64,000 nt of DNA from Hyphomicrobium_A sp963728165 (GTDB lineage Bacteria > Pseudomonadota > Alphaproteobacteria > Rhizobiales > Hyphomicrobiaceae), in assembly GCA_963728165.1 (NCBI GenBank), contig CAVSIY010000006.1, positions 62,001 to 126,000 on the forward strand, in the 5' to 3' direction. Position 1 is the first letter of the stretch, and each line of letters begins with the position of its first letter. Of this stretch, positions 27,563-36,588 are shown in pieces. Below the pieces are notes generated by a model, which was given only the letters and a program-made list of their open reading frames with translations, ran no database searches and was not told the DNA's origin. The position numbers and the translations under genes were made by a program.

Positions 27563-27967
27563 TCACGGAGGGGCGACGGCGCTCGCGGCCTCGCGCAGCG
27601 ACCGCGCGCTATCTTGCTCAAACTTCAGCCCGCAATTCTTCTGCGTGGAGGCGAGCACGAGCGCATTGAACTCGCCCTTGAGGCGGCCGAGCGCAGACGC
27701 CTTCTCGTTGCTGTCCTGGACGAAAACCAGCGTCGGCCAAATGATGACGTTGTCGCCAGCATCGGTGCTGCCGGCAGGCGCGCCGGCCACCGCGGCGGCG
27801 CTGTGGGCAACGCGCTTTGCCTCGCCCGCGATCTCCTGGCAGCTCAAGGACTGATATTGCTGGGGCGCGACATAGATCGGCATGATGCTGTCGGCCGACG
27901 GCGCGCAACCGGCCGCGCACATGCAGATCGGCGCAATGATTAAAGGAACGGCTACGGGAACACGCAT
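27563..27967 (-). CDS. Small lipoprotein of unknown function
   Basis: 134 residues. ATG 27967 begins a lipoprotein signal (PLIIAPICMCAAGC, lipobox AAGC). The mature part has YVAPQQYQSLSCQEIAGEAKRV, a pattern common in small rhizobial lipoproteins, and VIIWPTLVFVQDSNEKASALGRLKGEFNAL. Two further cysteines may pair. Role unknown. Confidence 0.75.
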   Translation of the reverse strand: MRVPVAVPLIIAPICMCAAGCAPSADSIMPIYVAPQQYQSLSCQEIAGEAKRVAHSAAAVAGAPAGSTDAGDNVIIWPTLVFVQDSNEKASALGRLKGEFNALVLASTQKNCGLKFEQDSARSLREAASAVAPP

Positions 27968-28059
27968 GTCCTCTCCCCCGAGGCCACGGGAAGCTAGGCC
28001 GGGGACAAGGCACAAAAAGGGCGCGCGCCAGCGCCCCGCCTGTAATCTGTATTCGGAGT

Positions 28060-28827
28060 TTAAGTATTGTCGGTGCGGCTGGCGCGCGCGACGCCGACGA
28101 GGCGCACGAGCTCGGCGCGGGCCTCAGCCGCCGACGTAACGCGTGCGGCAAACGGCACCCGCACCCCGCGCGCGCCCAGCACGAGGTCGCAGCCTTCAGG
28201 ATCGATGCCGGTCATGCGCCAGGCGCCGGGAGCGGCCCCGGCAAGCTTGGTGGCGTAAAGATCGATCGCGTCGGCGTGGTCGGCGTTCATGTGCGACACA
28301 ATGTCGGGCTCAGCTGCCACGAGGCCCTCTGCGTCCTCGAGCGAGAGAAGGAGATCGTCGGCGGCTAAGTCGATGATCTTGCCGAAGCCGCCGATGTAGT
28401 GCGCGCTTTCGGGACGAAGCGCGAAGAGGCCGAAGTCGGGAAAGTCGGCATAGCCTGCCGCGGCCGGATGGCGCGCGAGAAAGCGGGCCCGGGCGGTGAC
28501 GCTCGTCGTGGGGCCCACCGTGCCGATCAGCGTGATGCGCGCGCCTTCCATGGGATCGGTTTCGGTGCCGGTTGCATCGATGAGCAGGCTCGCGCGCGGA
28601 TCGGCGGCAAGGTTCTGGGTGTGCAGGGCAAGCTTGGAAATGAGGAGAATCGGCGCCCCGTCCGTGTCGGTTGCGGTGAGCACCAGTGAAGCGTAAGGAT
28701 GGCCGCGGACCTTGTGCACAGTCGCGAGCGCGCCCTTGAGCGCGGCACGGACGATCCCGCGGGCTGCCCCCGCGGTTTCCTTAACCTGCGAAAAAGACCC
28801 GTCTTTCCCGCGCTCCTCGCTGCCCAT
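28060..28827 (-). CDS. HugZ-like pyridoxamine-phosphate-oxidase-fold protein with DUF2470 domain
   Basis: 255 residues. The N-terminal split-barrel domain includes ALATVHKVRGHPYASLVLTA and LLISKLALHTQNLAADPRAS; the C-terminal DUF2470 has VSHMNADHADAIDLYA. HugZ proteins bind or degrade haem in some bacteria, while other members are flavin or F420 binders, so a haem role is only a family-level suggestion. ATG 28827 gives the family N-terminus. It diverges from chvI. Confidence 0.85.
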   Translation of the reverse strand: MGSEERGKDGSFSQVKETAGAARGIVRAALKGALATVHKVRGHPYASLVLTATDTDGAPILLISKLALHTQNLAADPRASLLIDATGTETDPMEGARITLIGTVGPTTSVTARARFLARHPAAAGYADFPDFGLFALRPESAHYIGGFGKIIDLAADDLLLSLEDAEGLVAAEPDIVSHMNADHADAIDLYATKLAGAAPGAWRMTGIDPEGCDLVLGARGVRVPFAARVTSAAEARAELVRLVGVARASRTDNT

Positions 28828-28960
28828 GTGCTCGCCTGCTATCTGGTTCGGCCCTGTTCAGTTAAGGTTCAGACAGAAATCACGAAATTGGCTTCGCCAC
28901 AATTGATACACCTTGGAGCCATAAAGCGCGGCAGGTGGTTTTCTGCCGCAGGGTCGGGAC

Positions 28961-29672
28961 ATGATGAAAGAAAAGAGCACGATCGCGCTGGTCGACGACG
29001 AGCGCAATATTCTCACCTCTCTGCGCATGGCGCTGGAGGCCGAAGGCTACAAAGTGCGCACCTACAATGACGGCGCCTCTGCGCTCGAGGCCTTGAGCGA
29101 GGACCCGGCGGATCTCGGCATCTTCGACATCAAGATGCCGCGCATGGACGGCATGGAGCTCTTGCGCCGCGTGCGCCAGCAGTCGGACATGCCGGTGATC
29201 TTCCTCACCTCCAAGGACGAGGAGATCGACGAATTGTTCGGCCTCAAGATGGGCGCCGACGACTACGTGGCCAAGCCCTTCTCGCAGCGCCTCGTCGTAG
29301 AGCGCGTCAAGGCGGTGCTGCGCCGCTTCCAGCCCAAGGACGGGGTAGAGCCCCGAGATCGAGGCCGCGCGCGTCCTCGAGCGCGGCAAGCTCAAGCTCG
29401 ATCCCGAGCGCCACACCTGCCATTGGGACAACAAGCCCGTCACGCTCACGGTCACCGAGTTCCTGATCCTGCAGGCGCTGGCCTCGCGCCCGGGCGTCGT
29501 CAAGACGCGCGACGCGCTGATGGACGCGGCCTATGACGATCAGGTGTACGTCGACGACCGCACCATCGACAGCCACATCAAGCGTCTCAGGAAAAAGTTC
29601 AAGCAGGTCGACGATGCGTTCGACGTGATCGAGACGCTCTACGGCGTGGGATACCGCTTCAAGGAAGCTTGA
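28961..29672 (+). CDS. chvI: Response regulator ChvI, frameshifted as read
   Basis: OmpR-family regulator of the ChvG-ChvI two-component system that controls envelope, acid and symbiosis genes in Rhizobiales. Receiver domain: ALVDDERNILTSL, phospho-Asp in LGIFDIKMPRMDG, FLTSKDEE and YVAKPFS. The frame breaks at the CCCC run 29351-29354; deleting one C restores PEIEAARVLERGKLKLDP and a full winged-helix domain (VTLTVTEFLILQALASRPG, TIDSHIKRLRKKF, YGVGYRF) ending at TGA 29670-29672, 236 residues. Such an indel would abolish a conserved regulator, so an error is likely. chvG starts 15 bases on. Confidence 0.88.
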
Positions 29673-29686
29673 GGCGTGGAGGAACG

Positions 29687-31693
29687 ATGGCGCTCGAGTC
29701 CGAGCGAAGCCAGGACTATTCACTGCCGAGGGGGCTCGCGGCGCTGAAGGGCGCCGCCAGCGATGCCGTGGGCGGCATCCGAGCCGCGCTCGCGGCGGCA
29801 AGCCGCGGCGCCTTCAAAGGGGCGCGATCGACCATCGACGGTGCCGTCCGGCTTGCAGCGGCGGCAACCGCGCGTTTCAAAACGCAGGCCGGCCCCGCGC
29901 GCAGGCGAGCTGCGGCGTTCGCCGCCGCAGCATCGGTCATCTTCGCCCCCGTCGTGCGCACGTTCAAGCGCCAGCCGATCGTGCGCTTCGTCTCGGCGAG
30001 CCTGTTGCGGCGCATCCTCGCCTCCAACCTCATCGGCTTCCTCATCCTGGTGCTGGGCATCCTCTATCTGGGATGGGTCAACACCTGGCTGATCGACGCC
30101 AAGGTCGATGCCTTGAAGACGCAAGGCGAGATCATCGCCGATGCCATCGCGGCCAATGCCACGGTGGTGCGCGAGCGCATCGTGCTCGATCCCGACAAGC
30201 TGCCCGATACGCCCGATTCGAGCCGCGGGTTCCCCGACGATGGGCTCGCCGCGCTCGAGCTCTCGATCCACCCCGAAGAGGTGACGCCGATCCTGCGCAA
30301 GCTGATCAAGCCCACCGATACGCGGGCGCGCATCTATACGCTCGACGGGATCTTGATCGTGGACACGGCGCGCTCGCTTGCGAGCTTGACGGCGAAGTTG
30401 CACGAGGCGGCCGCGAACGGCAAGGACCAGCCCAAGCCGCAGAACTTCTGGACGCGATTTACGCGCTACTTCTTCAAGGAGCCGCTGCCGGTCTATCGGG
30501 AGATCGATACGGGCAACGGCACCGCCTACCCGGAGGTACGCGACGCGCTCCGGGGCAGCGAGCGCAGCATGCTGCTCTTGAACAAGAAGGGCGAGCAGAT
30601 CGTCTCCATGGCCGTGCCCATCCGGCGCTTCAAGAACGTGCAGGGCGTGCTGCTCTTGTCCACACGACCCGGTCAGATCGACAAGATCTTGCGCGAGGAG
30701 CGCGTCGTCATCCTGACGCTGTCGGCCATGGCGCTCTTGGCCCTGGTGGTGACCTCGCTCCTGCTCGCCCGCACCGTCGCAGGTCCCATGCGCAGGCTGT
30801 CGGCCGCCGCCGAGCAGGCGAGCCGCGACATCGGCGCGCGCGCGCGCCTGCCCGAGCTCGCCGATCGCTCCGACGAGGTGGGACAGATGGCGGGTGCGTT
30901 CCAGGCCATGACGGAGGCGCTTTATAGGCGCATCGAGGCGAGCGAGCGGTTCGCCGCCGACGTGGCGCACGAGTTGAAGAACCCGCTCACCGCCGCGCGC
31001 TCGACCGCGGAGTCGCTGAGCTTCGCCAAGACGGATGCCGAGCGCGACCATCTGGTGCTGCAGATCAAGGACGAGCTCAAACGCCTGAACCGGCTCATCA
31101 CCGACGTTTCCAACGCCTCGCGTCTCGATGCCGAGCTGGCGCGCAAGGAAATGCGCTCAATCGACGTGCCGCTGATGCTGCGCAACCTCACCGGCATCTT
31201 CCGCGACATCCTCGGCGACGACAGCCGCCGGGTCGTGCTGGCGGCGGAGCGGGAGCCGTTCGAGGGCGCCCTCACGATCGTCGGCGACGAGGGGCGCCTC
31301 GGGCAGGTGCTCACCAACCTGATCGACAACGCCGTCTCCTTCTCGCCCGAGGGGGGCACCGTCACCGTGCGCGCGCGCGCCGCGCAGGCGCACGTGGAGA
31401 TCCTGGTGGATGACGAGGGCCCCGGCATTCCCGAGGACCGGCTCACCATCATCTTCGACCGCTTCTATTCCGACCGCCCGCAGACCGATTCGAGCCGCGG
31501 CAAGAACTCAGGGCTCGGCTTGAGCATCAGCAGAGAGATCGTGCGCGCGCACGGCGGCGAGATCGTCGCCGAGAACCGCTACGACAACGACGCCGCACCC
31601 GGCGCGGCGCCCATCGGCGCCCGCTTCATCGTGCGTATGCCCATCGCCGAGCGGACGCAGCGTGGAGGAGCGCCCGTTGGGCGACGCAACTGA
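29687..31693 (+). CDS. chvG: Sensor histidine kinase ChvG
   Basis: Membrane partner of ChvI. 668 residues: an unusually long basic Ala/Arg-rich cytoplasmic head (about 100 residues), membrane helix one (LIGFLILVLGILYLGWVNTW), a periplasmic sensor of about 210 residues, helix two (LTLSAMALLALVVTSLLLA), HAMP, the His box FAADVAHELKNPLTAARST, and the ATPase boxes NLIDNAVSFSPEGG and DDEGPGIP, then SGLGLSISREIV. ATG 29687 has GGAGGA; the frame is open from TTG 29669. In rhizobia the periplasmic repressor ExoR controls this kinase; no exoR is in the window. Confidence 0.94.
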   Translation: MALESERSQDYSLPRGLAALKGAASDAVGGIRAALAAASRGAFKGARSTIDGAVRLAAAATARFKTQAGPARRRAAAFAAAASVIFAPVVRTFKRQPIVRFVSASLLRRILASNLIGFLILVLGILYLGWVNTWLIDAKVDALKTQGEIIADAIAANATVVRERIVLDPDKLPDTPDSSRGFPDDGLAALELSIHPEEVTPILRKLIKPTDTRARIYTLDGILIVDTARSLASLTAKLHEAAANGKDQPKPQNFWTRFTRYFFKEPLPVYREIDTGNGTAYPEVRDALRGSERSMLLLNKKGEQIVSMAVPIRRFKNVQGVLLLSTRPGQIDKILREERVVILTLSAMALLALVVTSLLLARTVAGPMRRLSAAAEQASRDIGARARLPELADRSDEVGQMAGAFQAMTEALYRRIEASERFAADVAHELKNPLTAARSTAESLSFAKTDAERDHLVLQIKDELKRLNRLITDVSNASRLDAELARKEMRSIDVPLMLRNLTGIFRDILGDDSRRVVLAAEREPFEGALTIVGDEGRLGQVLTNLIDNAVSFSPEGGTVTVRARAAQAHVEILVDDEGPGIPEDRLTIIFDRFYSDRPQTDSSRGKNSGLGLSISREIVRAHGGEIVAENRYDNDAAPGAAPIGARFIVRMPIAERTQRGGAPVGRRN

Positions 31694-32150
31694 GACCCAC
31701 CACGGAACCGCAATCGCGCTCGCCGGCAACGCGGCGCTGATCCGCGGCGCACCAGGCGCGGGTAAATCGGACCTGGCTCTGCGCTGCCTGGCAACGGCGC
31801 CGACGGCCCTCATCGCAAGCCCGACGACGCTCGTCGCCGACGACCAAGTCGTCATCACGCGCACGGGCCAGCGGCTCATGGCGGAGGCCCCTGCGACGAT
31901 CCGCGGCAAGCTCGAGGTGCGCGGGCTCGGAATTGTGACAGTCCCTCACCTGGCCAGAGCCGAGCTCGTGCTCGTCGCCGACCTCACGGCGCCGGAGCTG
32001 ATCGAGCGCCTGCCCGACCCCGCGCCGGAGACAGACCTCATGGGCGTGCGGCTACCGCTTTTGCATATCGCGCCGTTCGAGGCGTCCGCCGCCGTCAAGC
32101 TATTGTTGGCCCTTGCCACGCGTTTCAAGCGGGCTGCGCCCGCGCTTTGA
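31677..32150 (+). CDS. hprK: HPr kinase/phosphorylase, short alphaproteobacterial type
   Basis: Phosphorylates a serine of HPr in the regulatory nitrogen PTS. About 158 residues, matching the truncated alphaproteobacterial form that lacks the N-terminal domain of the Gram-positive enzyme. P-loop GAPGAGKSDLALR, then LVADDQVVI and KLEVRGLGIV, the family signature. TTG 31677 is preferred because GGAGGAG lies six bases upstream and it yields a family-like start (GDATETHHGTAIAL); GTG 31662 is the alternative. It overlaps the chvG end, so the two are co-transcribed. Confidence 0.9.
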   Translation: MGDATETHHGTAIALAGNAALIRGAPGAGKSDLALRCLATAPTALIASPTTLVADDQVVITRTGQRLMAEAPATIRGKLEVRGLGIVTVPHLARAELVLVADLTAPELIERLPDPAPETDLMGVRLPLLHIAPFEASAAVKLLLALATRFKRAAPAL

Positions 32151-32324
32151 CCGGGATCGCACAATCCGCTTGCGCCGCGAGCGAACACTTGTAAGTTTTG
32201 GCCGCCGCACGACCGCCCGCCATCGCAATAGGGCGGGACCCGACGAAGCAGCAGACAATGCTCCCGCCGTCCGCGCCCTTAAAGCTCCGCGGCAAGGGAC
32301 TGAGACTGAGGTCGGCTCTACTCC

Positions 32325-32729
32325 ATGATTGGACTTGTCATCGTCACGCATTGCGGGCTGGCGCTCGAGTTCCGTTCGGCGCTCGAGCACGTCGTCGGCC
32401 CGCAGACGCAGCTCGAGACCATCTCCATCGGGCCCGAGGACGACATGGCCGTGCGCCGCACCCAGATCCTCGACTCCATCAACCGCACCAACACCGGCGA
32501 CGGCGTCATCATCCTGACCGACATGTTCGGCGGCACGCCCTCCAATCTCGCAATCTCGGTGATGGACGAGGCGCCCGTGGAGGTGATCGCGGGAATAAAT
32601 TTACCTATCCTGGTCAAGCTCGCCAGCGTCAGGAGCGAGCTCCCTCTGGCCGAGGCGGTGGCGAGCGCGCGCGAGGCCGGGCGCAAGTACATCAAGGTTG
32701 CGAGCCAGGAGCTCTCGGGCGAGAGTTGA
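32325..32729 (+). CDS. PTS system EIIA component, mannose family (ManX/EIIA-Man-like)
   Basis: 134 residues. The phospho-accepting histidine is in IGLVIVTHCGLA at the N-terminus; DGVIILTDMFGGTPSNLA and INLPILVKL are further family blocks. No EIIB/C transporter is seen, so the protein is probably regulatory, taking phosphate from HPr and signalling carbon or nitrogen state. It follows hprK by 174 bases and precedes HPr by 10. Confidence 0.93.
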   Translation: MIGLVIVTHCGLALEFRSALEHVVGPQTQLETISIGPEDDMAVRRTQILDSINRTNTGDGVIILTDMFGGTPSNLAISVMDEAPVEVIAGINLPILVKLASVRSELPLAEAVASAREAGRKYIKVASQELSGES

Positions 32730-32739
32730 GCGTCGAGCC

Positions 32740-33045
32740 ATGCCGGAGATCAGAGACAGTTTGCGGCCGGAGGCGATCGTAACCATCCGCAATCGCAAGG
32801 GCCTGCATGCGCGCGCCTCGGCGAAGTTCGTCAAGTGCGCGGAAAGCTTCGATGCGATGATCACGGTCACGCGCGAGGGCCAGGTGGTCGGCGGCACGTC
32901 GATCATGGGCCTGATGATGCTGGCGGCGGGTCCGGGATCGACGCTGCACCTCTCGGCGCAAGGCCCGCAAGGCCCGGAGGCTTTGCAGGCCCTCATCGCG
33001 CTGGTCGAAAGCGGCTTCGACGAGGACTGCATCGAGGACGCTTGA
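32740..33045 (+). CDS. HPr-family phosphocarrier protein (NPr-like)
   Basis: 101 residues. Phospho-His motif KGLHARASAKFVK, regulatory serine in GGTSIMGLMMLAA (the HprK target), and EALQALIALVESGFDED at the end. It carries phosphate from EI-Ntr to the EIIA proteins. ATG 32740 is the family start; the open frame upstream overlaps the EIIA gene. With hprK and EIIA next to ChvGI, this is the standard Rhizobiales PTS-Ntr control block. Confidence 0.93.
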   Translation: MPEIRDSLRPEAIVTIRNRKGLHARASAKFVKCAESFDAMITVTREGQVVGGTSIMGLMMLAAGPGSTLHLSAQGPQGPEALQALIALVESGFDEDCIEDA

Positions 33046-33068
33046 GCGGCGCTCAAGTGCGTCTGACG

Positions 33069-34506
33069 CTACTTCGACAGGTAGAGCTTCGACAGCTTGA
33101 GACCGATGTCGTGGAAGGCCTGCTGCAGCTGTATGCCGGTCGAGGCGGAGTAGAACTTCTTTTCCTCCGACGCGCACTGCTTGAGCGTCTTGTAGGAATC
33201 GCTCGTTGGGCCGCTCAGGTTGAAGCCGACAGTGTAGATGGTGATACCGGCCTGTTTCATCGCCGTGCAAAGCGCCCGCGCCTGTGTCATCGAGCTGCCG
33301 TTGGCGGCCTGGTTCTCGCTCGCCGCAACGCCATTTGAGTCGTATTGCGTGTTGTACTCGCCATCGGTCATCAGGATGGCGATCTTCTCGTAGTTGGGCG
33401 TGTTGTAGGCCACGGGCCGGTTCTGCGCCGGCCACAGCGAGCTCCAGTTGGGAGACAGCATGTACCAGGCCCAGGCGGTGCCGAGATGGCCGGCGGTGCC
33501 GCCCGCCGCCGACAGGTTGTTGATCTTGTTCTTGAGGTCGGTGGCATCGTCGCTCAGCGGCGTGATGGCGGAATTCTCCGGGATGGTGCATACGCCCGTC
33601 TTCTTTGCCACCGCTCCCCCAGCCGCCGCCGAAGCCAAAGCCGAAGCCGCCGCCGCTGCCGCTCTGGGTGTAGGTCTGGGTGTAGTGGCCCATCACGTAT
33701 TGTCCCGATTTCGGCTCGGCGTCGGTGTACTTCTGCGAGCCGGTGCGCTCCACGATGCAGTCAGACAGGTAGTAGGTCTGGGTTTGCTGGTTCCAGCCCG
33801 AGCCGGTGGACTCCGTCTTGGTGTCGGGCAGGTTGTTGCCCCGCGCCTTGTTCAAGGCGCTGGTCGTTGGCAGGCGGATATCCTCGGAGAACGGCACCAG
33901 CGCAATCTTGGTGGAGACGTCGTCGTCGCCCCCCGTAACGATGATGTCGACGAGATCCTTGGCCGCGGCCTTCAGATCCACCAGCTTCTGCCCCGCCATC
34001 GAGCCCGTGACGTCGAGCATCATGGCAATCTCCAGGTTGTCGCCGATCTTGCGCGTTGCCTTGGAGAACTCGGCCGTGGACGTGTTGATGAGGGGCAGCT
34101 TGTCGATGCTGGCAAACTGCAGGAACGGGGTCTGAATGTAGGCCGAGCCGGAGGCGGTCATCGACTCGCCGTTGTCGGTCATCGCGAACTTGACCGTGTC
34201 GTCGCTGACCGGCAGGCGCGTCGTCACGTTCTCCTCGTAGAACTTCTGCGCCGCGGCGACGGCGCCGGCCGTGTCAGCGGGGCTCGTCTGCAGGTGGCGG
34301 GCGCCCGCCAGCACGGCCGCATCGATCGCGGCAACGGTCTGGTCGCGCGCGTGCAGCCAACGGCCGATATCGATCGCGGCGCCGATGGACAGCATCAGCA
34401 CCACCGCACAAAGGGCAAAGAGGATTGCCACGTTGCCGGAGCGGCAGGCGCCGAAACCGGCCAGAGCCTCGTGGAGGCGGCCGCGGCGCACGAGCAACGA
34501 TTTCAT
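33069..34506 (-). CDS. Tad-like pilus assembly protein with vWA domain, frameshifted as read
   Basis: N-terminal TadE/TadG-like segment (GNVAILFALCAVVLMLSIGAA, then AIDIGRWLHARDQTVAAIDA), followed by a von Willebrand A domain with an intact metal site (IAMMLDVTGSMAGQK), a Gly/Phe-rich insert (GGGFGFGFGGGWG), and IAILMTDGEYNTQYD with ITIYTVGFNL. The frame breaks in the G run at 33614-33618; one G fewer joins both parts into 478 residues. Proteins of this kind are exported Tad-associated minor components or adhesins. ATG 34506 was chosen before a basic stretch and the helix. Confidence 0.82.
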
Positions 34507-34889
34507 GGTACGCCTCATCCTGCAAAGACCCCGCAAAACACCTGACTTGTTTTGCTGCAAATATGGCACCTGCGGAGAGCTAGAATAGTAAAAGAACTAA
34601 AATTTATTATTGTTGCCTAACGAAACGTTACACTTAGTTCTATTCCGCAACATTGCCGTCTCACCTAGATTTAGACTTGTGCCGCCGTCCAGCCTGCCGC
34701 GCGGGCCGGGGGGTTGGCGATAGGATATAAGGACTTGTTTATATCTTGTTGCGGTAACGCCGGCGCCCCGCTAGAACCGCCCTTGAGCCGGCGGCCGCGG
34801 CCCTGACCTGGGCCTGCGGCCGCCCACGCAACGACATACACACACGCCGGGCGCGCGCTCGCCCCGCCAACTGCACAGAGGAGCATTCG
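34507..34889. promoter_or_regulatory. Divergent intergenic region between the Tad-like gene and ahcY
   Basis: Contains a strikingly AT-rich segment (34565-34660) next to the Tad-like gene start, then the GATATAA palindrome and a GC-rich leader before ahcY. GAGGAG at 34877-34882 is the ahcY ribosome site. No further reading frame is convincing. Confidence 0.5.
34724..34745. promoter_or_regulatory. Probable SahR operator upstream of ahcY
   Basis: GATATAAGGACTTGTTTATATC is a 22-base near-palindrome with perfect GATATAA/TTATATC arms, 144 bases before the ahcY ATG. Its shape matches my memory of the ArsR-family SahR site in alphaproteobacteria (GATATAAAGA plus the inverted half), which controls ahcY and methionine-cycle genes in response to S-adenosylhomocysteine. 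The regulator gene itself is not in the window. Confidence 0.6.
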
Positions 34890-36295
<1,406 letters not shown>

Positions 36296-36329
36296 AGCGG
36301 ACTTCGTGCGAGGACGCCGATTCGCTTTT

Positions 36330-36351
36330 CCCCTCCCCGCCAGGGGAGGGG
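36330..36351 (+). terminator. Hairpin after ahcY, probable terminator
   Basis: CCCCTCCCC and GGGGAGGGG form a nine-base GC stem with a four-base loop, 35 bases after the ahcY stop. No T-run follows, so it may act as a transcript-end stabiliser or a bidirectional element instead. The rest of 36296-36588 shows no gene. Confidence 0.5.
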
Positions 36352-36588
36352 AATTCCCTGCGACCGCAAACCGCTCAAGAAACCTGCCACCTGCGTCTTG
36401 TGGGCAGCACTCAGGCGCCAAACGCGCGGCAAGCGCCCGCAAAGGGCCCGCGCCGTCTGGCCACGCCGGCCCACGCTCCGCATAATCGGCGGTGATTCGC
36501 CTCGGGCCGAGGCGATGATCGCCGGGCCTGTGTCATTTGCTCGTTGCGTCTCAAGGTCTCGGGTTCCCGCTCTTTGCCTTGGATCCCG

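Noticed and set aside
34600..34889. A possible SAH riboswitch before ahcY
   Set aside because: I could not build the conserved core of either SAH or SAM-SAH riboswitches; the palindrome fits a protein operator better.
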